Source of the DNA: Monarcha castaneiventris obscurior
Lineage: Eukaryota > Chordata > Aves > Passeriformes > Monarchidae
DNA: 64,000 nucleotides
Assembly: GCA_026261815.1 (NCBI GenBank)
Contig: JAMPIT010000541.1
Span: 1,116,001 to 1,180,000 of the forward strand
Direction of reading: 5' to 3'
Shown here: positions 1-11,640 of the stretch, piece after piece
How positions within the stretch are numbered: position 1 is the first letter of the stretch
How the letters are laid out: the number at the start of each line of letters is the position of its first letter
Program-made: the position numbers and the translations under genes
The notes under the pieces: generated by a model
What the model was told of the DNA's origin: nothing
The model's input: the letters and a program-made list of their open reading frames with translations, nothing else
Databases searched by the model: none

Positions 1-957
1 CCATGTACAACCTGCACACCCAACAACTCACACATCTTAAAATTCCGGTACCTGGAAACAAGTCCTCAGATCATAAAAAGTATTATTTAATTATTGATTA
101 TAGGCACAGGGACAATAAACCTGAATGGAATAAAGAGAAGAAATCCCAGTGTTCTTTCTGAATATTTTAAAATACTTTAAAAATGCACTTATTACATATT
201 TATAAGTAATTTATCAGTGGGTTTGGGAACATCTGGACATATGTAAAAACAATCCTGAAAAATTACAAGCTAAAACTCTGTTTTCAAGTCTGAAAAAAGG
301 CTTCTAAAGTATCTTTTTCCCTGTGCCCTAGCTTTCACACCTTTCTCAGGTAGTGTTATTTGAGTGCTTCTCTATGAATCTCGTGTCTCAAAAGACACCC
401 AGATACGATTGATCTTTATCATGTTCTTTTAAACACGAGGGGGCACCAAAAAGCCAGAGGAGCAAGATATAAACGGTTCCCATACAATAAATCAGAAAAA
501 AACCTGTTACAACTCTTGATAGCCTTGTCAAGTGAGGCGGATTTTGAAAGAAAAGAAAACCAATGCAATGTTTTGTAATTCCTTCATCTGAAAGGACTGG
601 GAAAGTAATCCCTGCCACGTGCATCTTTTGCTGCCTCATTTCTTTTACTAGTCAGAATTTGGATTATTTCCCACCACAGATGGTTCTTGAGGAAGGTGGA
701 ATCCTGTGCCCATGGTTTTATAAAGGAGGAATCCAGCTTTGAGGCTAAGAGATGCCAAATGCCCCCCAAAATGTGAAGCTGAGACAAAGGATTGTTAGAT
801 TTGTAAATTCTTTTTAGGTCTAGAAATGTCAGTTATGTTTGTGTTACTCAAATTTCCTGCCCTTTGTCAATCAATTTGTGTTTCCATAGTAAAGCTGACT
901 AGAAAGGAAGTTTTGATACATAAATTAAGGTATGAAAGTTCTTAAGGTAGCGTGACG
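1..957. other. Unique AT-rich non-coding sequence
   Basis: No gene is supported. Reading frames of 67 and 83 codons on the minus strand are unremarkable and overlap each other. The only specific items seen are a CTCF-like core at 433-447 and, at the right edge, a short stretch (931-947) that is inverted relative to the start of the adjacent LTR. Both are listed separately. Confidence 0.6.
433..447 (+). promoter_or_regulatory. CTCF-like core motif
   Basis: The 15 bases ACACGAGGGGGCACC satisfy the CTCF core pattern NCANNAGRNGGCRSY at every constrained position. CTCF binds such sites as an insulator and loop-anchor protein in vertebrates. The match is sequence-only; short motifs of this kind also occur by chance, so occupancy is unproven. 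Confidence 0.3.
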
Positions 958-984
958 TGATGCCTTAAGGTTTTAACTTTCATA
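931..984. repeat. Fold-back at the 5' junction of LTR copy A
   Basis: TATGAAAGTT (931-940) pairs with AACTTTCATA (975-984), and CTTAAGG (941-947) pairs with CCTTAAG (963-969). The right arm leaves a 5-base bulge at 970-974. The right arm lies inside the LTR and the left arm outside it, so the flank looks like an inverted, slightly deleted copy of the LTR's first bases. Chance resemblance is possible because the arms are short. Confidence 0.4.
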
Positions 985-1393
985 TTTTTCAAACCCTGCA
1001 CTGCCCAGAGTGTAACTCTGAAGTTTCCTGTAGCCTGTTAATTCCTGCTCTCTCATGCCAGGCAGACATAACAAAGCCTCTCCAGGCCTGCTCTCCAAGG
1101 ACACCCAGACTGTCCTAGGCCCAAAAAGTGGAAACCAAAAGCCTCTAAAGGGGGGCAAGCTGAGGGGAATTACATCATTGACTGAAGCTTTAATTGGAGA
1201 ATTAACCCTGATATGCAAATGAACCAAACCTATAAAAGTGTCAAGAACTCGTGACCTGGGGTCCATCTTGGGGTCCATCTTGGCAGTGGCCTCTGGCTCC
1301 CCAGGGGTACCTTTGAAGGCCTTTCAGATAAATACCTCCCTTTATTCCCTTGTTCTTGTCCAGTCTCTGTTTTTAGGTGGCCACTTCAGGCCA
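958..1393 (+). mobile_element. Solo LTR of an endogenous retrovirus, copy A
   Basis: This is a plus-strand LTR of about 430 bp. It begins TGATGCCTTAAGG and is about 97% identical by eye (roughly a dozen differences) to the reverse complement of 53785-54223. It carries an octamer ATGCAAAT (1213-1220), a TATA box TATAAAAG (1231-1238) and a GATAAA-type possible poly(A) signal near 1327. A 13-bp unit is duplicated in tandem at about 1259-1283. Identity with copy B holds up to GGTGGCC (ending 1382), after which the expected terminal TCTCAAGGCATCA is replaced by poorly matching sequence, so the true 3' boundary is uncertain. No gag, pol or env sequence follows, and I see no target-site duplication. 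It is therefore read as a solo LTR with a damaged or rearranged 3' end. The retroviral class is not determined. The 101-codon minus-strand frame here (973-1278) is simply antisense LTR. Confidence 0.8.
1213..1240 (+). promoter_or_regulatory. LTR promoter: octamer plus TATA box
   Basis: ATGCAAAT, a consensus POU/Oct site, lies 10 bases upstream of TATAAAAG within LTR copy A. This is the usual layout of a retroviral U3 core promoter. In copy B the octamer reads ATGCAACT, so only copy A keeps the consensus site. Activity is unknown. Confidence 0.5.
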
Positions 1394-4300
1394 CTTCTAC
1401 TGAAATATGGGTATGTATGCACACAACAAGGGAATTTTCCCAGTGCAGGGGGTGAGCAGGTGATCCAGCTGGGTGTAAATGCCGAGTGAAGAGCAGTGGT
1501 GTGAGGGAAGGGCCATTGAGCACTGCTGGATCACCTCTGGAGCTGCTGGGTCTCCTCTGAGCTGTCCCAGCCCCGTGTGAGGGCAGGGGTCAGGTGGGAG
1601 GTTGGTGTGTGACAGATCCCTGCTATTCGTCCTCCCTCTGCTGCTCATAAAAGGGAGCAGAATTCAAAGGAATGCCAGGTTTTAGTGCAATGAATGAAAG
1701 CAAGGCTCCTCTGGGACTTCAGTGAATGGCTTTGGCAGAGTGTTTTTCTTTCTAACTTTTCCTAACATTTCCTTTTTTTCTCCTCTTTGACTTCAGATAT
1801 TGAAGGTTTCCTCCCGAGGAGTTTCCTGCTTTCTTACGTGCACTCTCACTCTTCCTGGATTTTTTTATGTCCTTCTAACTCTCAAGGCAATTATCCATCT
1901 AGCCTTTCCCTCTTCTCAGCCTAAGCAAACATCGATAGAACGAGTTTTCAAAGGAATTAACACTTGCCAGGTCAACATGAGGTCTCAAGGGAAACATCCC
2001 TAACTGAGAGCTCGTTTTTGTGGATTCCTTAAGTCAGCAGGTAACAATCACAAGGAGGAAATACTCTTTTTTTTGCAAGTGTTGAACTGTTTTAACTCCC
2101 TTAAAGTCCCAGGTGAGCCCTGCATGGTGTTAAAATGTCTTTGCTATGTAGTCAGGCCATACACAGGTCAATTATTCTGTCCATGAGATGATGGTCCAGG
2201 TATGAAGGTTTCAAGCTTCTGTTGTGCCGCTTGGGAAAATGGTTCTACAGTGACACAGATCTCATGGTTAAGATTTTCCTGATAGCTGACTGTGTTTGGA
2301 CCTGCACAGAGCTGCTTCTCCCATTCTCTGTGTTCACCTAGGTTATGAACTCCCTGTTCACTGCTCTGTTTGTTACCTGTTTAATGTTGGTAAAATTTTA
2401 TAAGTGGTTTATAAATGAGAAAACTCTTTGGGCTTTGGAAGAAAAAAAATTTAAAAAAAAATAAGATGTGATGTGTTCATGAAATTCATCACAGACTCAG
2501 AAGGATCCCATAGCTCAAAAATGGATTTGTGGGTAAAACACAGAAAAAGAGAGTCGAGAGTTGTGAATCCTTTCCACACCATTACCTTTCTTGTGAATAT
2601 GAGTCAGAGAACTTGCCTGTGCTTTATTCTCCTGTGTAAATGTTTACCTTGTGCATCACTGACAACAGGCCCAGCTATGAGGAAAAAACCCCATCATTTC
2701 TGCAAACTTGAGACCAAAGCCTGGTTTTTCCAGCCTTGATGTCAGTGCTTCCACTGCACTCACCAGCCCTTGAAATCAGGGGAGCCTCTGACTTAATGAA
2801 ATTTGTAGGTGTGTGAGGGGCTTTTCATTCAATCACTTAACCTTAAATAGGTGTTGGGATGGAGCAGAGGTGAGGAGCAGGTTAGTTTAGGAGTGCCCAA
2901 CTGTTGCCTAAGCCAAATTTTTTGTCTCTTTTTACTTAATTCCAAAAATCCTGGAGGTTCTGCTTGCGTTGTGCCCCAGGTCTCCAAGCATGTTTATGAT
3001 GCAGGCATTTCTGTGTGAGCGTGTGGGTGGCAGCATTAATTCCTGCACGTGCAGGAGCTGGAGTTTGGCTTGTGCTGAGCTGCACAAAGTGCCTTCAAGC
3101 AGAGCTGCTCCTGTCTGATGCTGCTGGGACATTCAACAATCAGCTCCCTCACTAAAACTGAGCATCATCCCCTGATGCATTTGCTCAGGCCTTCAGTGTG
3201 CTTTGCTGACTTTTTGGGAGCTGTTATTCCTGCAACTCTGTTCAGGTTTGGCTCCTCTTTTTCCCCTCACATAAATACATTTTATTCTTCTTGCCTTCTT
3301 TTTTATTCGTCACCTTTCCCACTTTTAGCTACAGCTGTTTGTCCAGGAGTGCTGGGATGCCTCTGGTAGGTGCCTTACATTACCCATGACTGCAGCATCC
3401 CTCCCTGCAGTGGATCCAAACAAGGCACAGCACCAGGGAAGCTCTCCAAGGACACCAGAGCAGCCTCAGTCATTGCAAAAGCCGTCCTGGGATTTTTAAC
3501 CTTCACACCAAACGTCTGCTTCTCATCCACCCACCATCCTTCATCCGTCTCCCCCAGACAAGTGAATCAACTCTCTGGGGTTTTGGAATCGTGGATTTAA
3601 GGAAATGAGGCTGTCCCTGCTTGATAATGAAATTAGACAGAGATTATGGCTCCACATAAGCAACTTTTGGTGCCAACACTGGCTCAATCCACCCCTCTTC
3701 CTGTACATGCTGGGCCTTTTATTGCTGCACTCACTCCTTCCTCTGAACTATGGTTCTGGAAGCCTGTGAGAAACAACCCAGGCAACTTCTCTGAATGAGG
3801 AGAAATAGAAAAAGAAGATTTTGGTTGTTTTTTTCAGTTGAACCAGTTCCTCAAACAATCTCTCAGTGACAACACACGTGTTAGTGATGGCCCAGAGCAG
3901 AAGGCAGCTCAGAAAAGGGGAAAGGGTTACTTATAAAATCTGAAATAACCATGCTGCTGGGTGTGGCACCGTGGCCTGAACTGGAGTCAGTCACAGAAAA
4001 GTTAAAACATGGCCCTTCATGAGTACTGAAACTTCTAACATCATGAATGTCAGGTCTGATAAAATTTCCTTTCAGGCAGCAATGAAAACTTCCTGAACTT
4101 TATTTCATTCACTCTGTCAAATACTGCATATAGTGTTTCAATCAACCTGAAATAAAGTGTTCTTTCCAAAGCACAGAACTTTCCTGCAGACAGGAAATTC
4201 TCTTACTAACCAACCGAGTAGAAATAAAGTCAAATGATGAATACAACCTGTCTTTCTTGCTGTTACGTTTAAATTTCCACCCAGGACAAAAAACAAATAG

Positions 4301-5400
4301 GAAGAAATTGTACCTTAAACCTTCCAAACTGCAAAACTCAGGCTCAAAAGTAAAGCTTTTGAGCTATGGTGATGTTTCTTTTCTGTGCTGTGCAGGTGTG
4401 CTGCAGATTCCCCCTTCATTTTGCAATACTCAATTTGTATTGAGGAGGAAAAGGAACTTTGATCTGCAAAGCTGAATTTTATCCATCAGCTCTGGAGCTG
4501 TCCTTTAAAAGGAATTAGTGTTTCCTGAAGGCATCTGATACATGCAAAACCCAGAAGCAGCTAGAAACCTTGGACATACCAGATAATAAAATACACCAGG
4601 GAATCAGATAAGTGTAACTAACCTGAGTGGAGGAGTGCACAGAGCTCATGAGACTCGTACCCATTCTTACATCCATCCCTTCTCCCCACTTCCTCCCACT
4701 TGGCACCAGCACACCAAAGACCATTCCCAGTGACAGAGGAAAGAGCTGCCTCCTCCTCAAGTGGCTGTGCTTCAGAGGCACACTGTGCTGGGAACAAAAC
4801 AAAGCACAGATAAACATGCACTCCTTGCCTTAAAGGAACCTGGCTGTGAAGAAAGGGAGGTGTCAGCAATGGTTTCAGCACTCCGGGAGTGTGTGGCTGT
4901 GCTGCTATTGAACATCAAACACTCAGCTGATGAGAAAAACCTCATCTGGCAGAGCTGCACCAGCATCACCCTGAGCCTTGCAAAGCTGGAAAAATTATAA
5001 TAATAATCTCACATTTTTGTCAGGGTGGAGGAAGACATCCTTTCCTCCTGACTGCACTCCATTGCCCTCGTTTCTTGGGAGTGAGCACCCACGGATTCAA
5101 AGTTTCGGTTCAGAACATAACACAGACTGGAAGCAGGGCATGAAATCCTGGGGATGTATTTCAGCTGCTTTGGCCTGGGTCTGGTGCCAAGAAAGCCTCC
5201 ATGGATGAAGGGGTAATCAGCACTGGGTGGGAATGGCATCACCACCAGGAGAGCCCGAGGGAGCTCTGTTCAACAGCTACTGGGCTTGCAGGGTTGTAAA
5301 AACGTAGGAAAGAGAGATGGGTAATGAGGCCTTTGTGGTTTGAATCTGTCTCCTTTCACTGGGGTGATCAAAAGCAACTCTGGCTAAGTCAAAAGTTTTC
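1394..5400. other. Unique non-coding sequence
   Basis: About 4 kb with no supportable gene. Short frames occur in all directions without a recognisable domain. A polypyrimidine run ending in CAG near 1794 resembles a splice acceptor, but no convincing exon or donor follows. No transposon, tRNA or structured RNA was recognised. Confidence 0.5.
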
Positions 5401-6160
5401 ATGGTAAGTGGGGATAGTAACAAATCATTAAAAAACTTTAGGATGCTGTCAGACAACCTGATGTTTAAGCTTTGATAAGAGGCTAGAGCAGCAGTTTAAG
5501 AGTTGCCTAGTGTAGGGCTTAAGTATTTATACATCATTTATTAGCACTCATTTTATAATTACCAACGTGTTATTGTGCCAGATGCATGTTTATAAAGACC
5601 ACCAGACTCACTGCAGCACCAACTTCACTTGTGTGATAAATATTGACGTGTTTGTCTTAGAAAATGATCTCTTTTGCTTTGGAGTCTTTAATTAGTTCCG
5701 CTTTCTGTCATTCCCTGGAATTGATTTTTTGCGTGTTTACTCTTTGGGAACTGTGTGTACAATGCTTGCATAGCTGCCAGAACTTGGGTGATATGTTGTT
5801 CATCTCTGGAGCTTTGTTAAAGTGTTTTGAAAAGTGAAAAACAGAGGTTTCTATAAATCTGCCAGAGAGTTGTAGCCAGTTTTGCTTTTTTTTTTTTTTT
5901 AAATTCTCTTTAGAAGTTGAAGAAACTTGGAAATGGGCAGGAAAAGTTTAAAAGTGTTTTCTTTAACAGTTTGAAACATCGTATTTCATGTTGCTATTAT
6001 AAACAGTGAAATGCCCTGTTCCCTTATTTGGTGAAAAAAGCAGACAAGCTATATGCACTGGGTATTCTGCCTTTAGGACCTTTTTTTACAACAATTATTA
6101 ATTACAGTGCACGCTAGTTGGCATCCCAGATTGGTGCTACTGAGCTGAGAAGCCAAATAT
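5401..6160. other. AT-rich stretch with enhancer-like texture
   Basis: No gene. The block is rich in TAAT and TTTAAT-type homeodomain-like words and octamer-like words, has few repeats, and contains a T15 homopolymer at 5886-5900. Such texture is common in conserved non-coding enhancers of vertebrate gene deserts. I cannot measure conservation, so this is only a suggestion. Confidence 0.25.
5886..5900 (+). repeat. Poly(T) homopolymer, T15
   Basis: Fifteen consecutive T. No adjoining retrocopy or target-site duplication was seen, so it is treated as a simple repeat and not as the tail of a retroposed gene. Confidence 0.9.
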
Positions 6161-9100
6161 TGAAAGTTTCTGTTTGAAGGTTCAGTTCATAACCCCTCTG
6201 TTTGGATTAAGAGCAGAATGTTTGTGTGAATTTTTCTGTAAAAAACTTGAGCTTCCAATGTTTAATGGAAGTGGTATTATAACACAGGCCATGTCTCCAA
6301 AGTCCTCTCAGAGTGAACAGCAAAACAGTTTTAAATGCAAACATATGTTTCATAAACTTCGGTTTATTTAACTTTTTTTTTCTTTTTTTTAATGAGGAGA
6401 TGAATTTTACAGCTGACAGAGTCGAAATTAGGCAGCGTTATGTTCAACAAGCATTCGATCCTGAGGGGGTTTTTTTTAAGCTTCACAACAAAGATTCCTA
6501 TTCATCTCAGATTATGCAATATCCAGTGGCTGGAAGTCTCCTCCGTGTCAGAATTCTCACATTGCTCTGCATCCCATCTTCCAGGTTGGTTATCTGTTGC
6601 AATCTCAGCCTAAATTTAGCATTTAAAAGCTTTGTGCTGGCCCACAGAGCTCAGACACGAATCACCACCCCACTTCCCCATGAGTTGGTGGCATTTATTC
6701 AGGAGGCAGGAGTTGATCTCACACACCACGTGCCACTGGTTGCCCATGAGTTGGGGGGCAAGTCTGCTTCCAAGAGGTGCTAAATTGCCAGAAAGTAGGA
6801 GTGTCTTTAGATGAACGTGTCCTAAATGTTTTAGATGTAGAAGTGGAACACAGGAAAAAACACTGGGGAAGGTTGAGGAGAGATAATTTGCCCAATTACA
6901 GTCTGCTCAGCCAAGTTCCATTCAAAGCACAGTGTGCTGTGCTAAGAGCAGAGGTGCATAAAATAAGTTTGAGGAGGTCTACCTGTGTAAATTCACTGTA
7001 AAAGGAGAAAGTTCACCGTGTTCAGATTCCTGCAGAAAGGTACTGGAATTTACTCCCTTTTTTTCCCCTCACACCAAACAGAGACATTCTGGCATGTTCT
7101 GACTGAGTGAAAGGCTGTCTCTTCCCTTAAAACTCACAGTTTTGGATGGTTTTGGGGGGTATGGGATCAAATCTGCCAAGAGATTTTTAATACTAGACGT
7201 TATGTGGCTCTGTAAGTGCCTGACACTGCCATGCAAGTAATTCAAGATTGTTACAAAAAAACCCCAACGACTTAAAAAATGAAACAGAAATCCTCTTTAA
7301 CTTTTTGAAAATTCAAAATTGAGCATTGTTTTTCCAAGTTCAGCTACAGTAGAAAGGAGAGTTCATTGATTTTAACTTGTTTTATTTGTTCTTCACTACT
7401 CCCAGGCAGGAGAAAACACATCTAATAACATAAATACTCAGGTTACCTGTTTATTGGAATAAATTTGAAATCTAAACTCTGAGCACCTAACCCACCCTTT
7501 ATCACTCTGGAGAGAATTAAACTGCATATTTTTAAAAAGGCCCCTGATTTTCTGTCTCTCAGCTTTTCCAGTAGCTGGTATTGAATACAACTGAAGAATC
7601 TGGTGGGGAATGTAACGCCTGGACTCACCAAATCTCACCCTTGGATGAAAAGTGGAAGACTTACGGGTCAAGCGGAGAACAAAATACAGCAAAATATTAG
7701 GTTGTGCTTGTGTTTGGAATGTCTGGAAGAGTGTCAGTGTGTGGAATCACTCCATCTAGGAGAGGCAGATTTTACCCTTTGTCGTTCCTGCCAAATGGGA
7801 ACAACCAGTAAAACGAAAATATTGATCTAAAATCTCTCTGGACACTGCACATAATCAGCAGAATGGTCTATTACACGAGTACACTTCACTTTAATAGAGT
7901 TCCAGGGATTAATGAGATTAAGAAATATCACTGGGGACATTGGGCAAACTGGCAAGTCTGTTCTTTCTCGTGAAGCTGTGCCACTAGAAATGAATCCAGG
8001 CTGATTCTTAGGTCTCAGACTGAGATTGCAATGTCTGCAGGGGAAGGAAAAAAAAAAAACCCTATAACAAGCAGCTCAATGCCACATGAGACATTACAGC
8101 CAAGGCTGAGATAAATTATGACTGAAATTTACTGGAGTGAATAAAATCTTCTAGACACAAATCTAAGGTGCCCCAAAACTCACAAAATACCTTCAGAACT
8201 ATATCCCCAAATTTGGGCAGGTTTTACAAGGTTTATTCAGCAACTGTCTCTAAGTCTTACCATGCCAAATCCAAACCTAGAACTATGACTAGAAATGTAG
8301 GTTAAGCAGACAGGTCTTTTCTCTGCTTCTCTTAATTTGGGTTGTGTATGTCCAGCAAGATGGTCTTAATTATTTTTATGTGCACCAAAACTGTTCCAGA
8401 ATTAGCAGAGAAGGGAATAACTGAACGGAAAGAAAACGTTATCAAGCGAGTAGAGCTGATGAGGACAGTTCCAAATTAGTTTTGTCGGCAGCATTTCTGG
8501 CTTCTGAGAATCTGAAGGGTCCCATTTCTGAGATGTCGAGCCAGCAGTGGGGGAGTTGCCAAAAATAAAAGGCAGTTTAAGAATAAATATGAATCCCATC
8601 TAGTTTAGAAGAACTCGTCATAGGGTAAGAGTTTCCCACAGGATGGAACACAGTCAGGGAAATGGTCCTTCTAAGGACGTTTCCGTTCCGGAGGAATCCC
8701 CCTGCAAAACTCCAACATGTTGTCACAGAGCCACTGTCTCCAGCTGCCAGAAAGAGTCCTATGAGAACATGACTGCCCTGACATTTCCTTCTGAGGTCTC
8801 TTCTTTCCCATTTTCCAACTGGAGAGCCTCTGCCTGGGAGTGTGAGTCAGTGGCAAGAGCGGGATTCATTGTGGGGTAGACTCTGAGGTAGAAATACAGC
8901 TTTTCCGTGGATTTCTACACCCCATTTGCTGCTGCTTTACCCGAGTGCCCTTCAGCAGTGTTTAACAACAGGACTGACATCTGCCACCTGCCTCCTCCCT
9001 CATCTCCTGGCCAGTGGGAGAAGTGGGAACAGTGGAGTGCATTTTGTAACATCCCCCCACCACCAACGTGTGCTTAAGGGCACCCAGAGCTCTGCATGCA

Positions 9101-10084
9101 AATTAGAGAGAGATCAACATCCCAGACATGCTCCCTGCACTTTGTCTGGAGGGTTGTGACATTTAGGATGTCATTCCCAGCTGGTTGGGAAATCACCAGG
9201 AGATGGGGAGATGTGCAAGGAGGTGAATTTTACCCTCATTGTAGGGCTCCACTGCACCAGGGGAGGACCCTGCATCACCCTGGCCAAAGAAGTTTCTTGT
9301 GTTATTAACAGCAGATGTTAATTAGGAGTTGCTCTTGAAAGCCCAGGAGCATTTCTAAAGTCAAGGCAAGCTATAGGCTTGACTGATCAATTGTAAGACC
9401 TGTAACCAAGGACATTAAAATTTAAGTTTTCATGACTTCTGTCACAGAAGATGAGCTGTACTTCAAAAACACCCAGATTCCAGAAAACAATGCGTATGGA
9501 GGCATTGCTTCACAGTATAAATAGGCTCAATTAAAGTAATCAAATTTGTAGGAAGCGGTTGTAAAATACAGTCAGGATTCAGAATGAAACGGTAAGAAAC
9601 CTGGCCTTTTTTGTACGCAGGCTACCCAAGATCCTTATACTCTTCTCAAAGTGCTGGTCTGTGGGAGTTTCCATGTCCTGATTCTCCAAGGAATCCCAGA
9701 AATGCAGCAAAAGCTGCAGGAAAAAAAAGATAGAAGGGTAGTAGTACTCAGAGGACCTAATTCCTGTTATTCACGTAATGTATGATTCACTTTACTATCT
9801 CTCTGTGCCTGTATCTTTCTCTATTCTTGATCTGCTTAGATTGAACCTTCTCAGAAACACCAATCCTGCTTGGCCATCATCACTGTCACCTTTCAATAAA
9901 ACTATTCTTGATTTGGGAAAGCAGAGTTCACTTCTCAGGTGCAGCACAGAGCTCCTGCATGAATTTAAACAGCTATTGAGCTGTGCTTCCACTTCCCACA
10001 TGCAAAACAAGTAGTTCTGCTTACTTTCTGTGTCTTGCCTAGCTGGATTTGAAAATCTGTGGTGCGTGGGCATGTGAGAAATTA
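6161..10084. other. Unique non-coding sequence
   Basis: About 3.9 kb without a supportable gene. The longest frame, 156 codons on the plus strand (6313-6783), has no recognisable domain. The 12-bp word CCCATGAGTTGG occurs twice near 6680 and 6745. Sequence near 6870-6910 faintly resembles the MIR core but is too weak to call. Confidence 0.5.
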
Positions 10085-10094
10085 TATTTATCTA

Positions 10095-10147
10095 TGTGCA
10101 GCACCTGGCACAGGGGGACCTCAGGCACAGAGTCTCTGGCATGAGGC
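10095..10147 (+). mobile_element. Possible L3/CR1-type LINE 3' fragment
   Basis: GTGCAGCACCTGGCACAG followed by a G-rich run and a CCT-rich stretch resembles the old amniote L3 3' end, whose consensus has an AGCGCCTAGCACAATGGGG-like core. It is short and diverged, with no diagnostic tail. RepeatMasker would decide. Confidence 0.3.
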
Positions 10148-10302
10148 TGTGTTCCATCCACTGGTTAGGACTGAGTTTTGCCAAGTGTTGAAGATTTGCA
10201 CATTGATCTGCACCTTTTTTCCCAAGCCTGGAAGACAAGCCAGCTTTGGAATTCAAAACTTAATTCAGGTAGTTTGTGAGGTTCACCAATGCTTCTAAAC
10301 TC

Positions 10303-10317
10303 TTTTTTTTTTTTTTT
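10303..10317 (+). repeat. Poly(T) homopolymer, T15
   Basis: Fifteen consecutive T in otherwise unique sequence. No retrocopy is visible next to it. Confidence 0.9.
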
Positions 10318-11640
10318 GGAAATTCTGCCTCTTTAGACAGTGAGAAGTTGGGAAATGACATAAACAGAATCTATTTTAGTATTTTGCTATCAGAACTTTA
10401 CACAGCTCAGATTTTCACTTTACATCCATTACAGATAAAATTACCAATCTGGATTCTGTACTGAAGTTAAAATGTTGGCAGAACTGTTGCCTGGGTATGG
10501 ATTCCTGGCTGTAGTCCCTGTTCACTTCTAAAGTTGACACCAACATTGTCATACACGCAGCAGTGGGGGCAGAAGGAGATTCTGGCATTGTGTCTGTTTT
10601 TAAATCACCCCATAAATATAGAAGTTTTTACCCCACACTCAATCCAGTTGCTCGAAAGGAGAAACTTGGGATTCAACAGATCTAACAGCAAAGTGCTACA
10701 CAGGAAAGTTCAGTTTGAAGCTTAGGTGGTGGTTGTTATTCCCTCTTCTGTGCCTTAAAGATTGTCCTTCTCTTCCCACTGCAAAGAGACCTCCTTTTAA
10801 GTGCATTTCCCTAAGGAAATGAGAATGTGTGTCTACTTAATTTAAAAAGACTGCACATAACTCTGTTTTGGAAATTTTCTAATCTGGTGATGAGCTGCAG
10901 TCCCTCTCACCGCGCTGCAGACACTGTACCAAAACAAACCAGGTTTTTGCTGACACTTTTTGCTCTCCAAGTGGATTCTCATTTTCAGAAAGGATCAACA
11001 CATCTTCCACTACAAAAAGGTCACTCAGGTCCTGCTACCCCTCAGCAGATGTCCGAGCTTGGTTTTTTATTTTAATGGGAATTGGTATTACCAGGAAGTG
11101 GGACACTTATTTCAGCCCTTTAGAGAAGTTGGAGGATTAAGATGAAGATTTCACACATTTTCAACCAAAATAAAGGTGCTGAGCAATCTTGGTAGAAGGA
11201 GAATATCAGGTAAACAGAGCTGGAGGCTGGTATTTAGTAATTGCTGAGAGCAGCTAGATGGTAAACAGCTGAAATGCACCTCTACTTGTCAGGAGAGCTG
11301 AAGAAAACCCCCAGTGATTCCTCTCTTTTTCATTCCTTACATAATGAAAAGTAGGCCATTAATTTAAAAGTAATGGATGATTCTGTGTGGGAATTGGCAG
11401 TGATGAGATGCTAAGACTCCCTGAAAATCATAATCAGCTTGATGTTATCGTTGCTTCACTTCGGTCCTTCAAAATACATTCTCTTCTCAAACTCTTCAAG
11501 TTAAACGATTTCATTAAAAACCTTAAGCTCAGAAAATCACAGTTGTCATTTGTAATATTCTCAGCTAAAATTAGTTATAGGCTGTGTGAACTATGCTACA
11601 ATTATGGTGTTGTCTTTTATACTGCTCCAACTGCTTTACA
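10318..11640. other. Unique non-coding sequence
   Basis: No gene, repeat or structured RNA recognised. Only short, overlapping frames of 60 to 90 codons. Confidence 0.5.
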
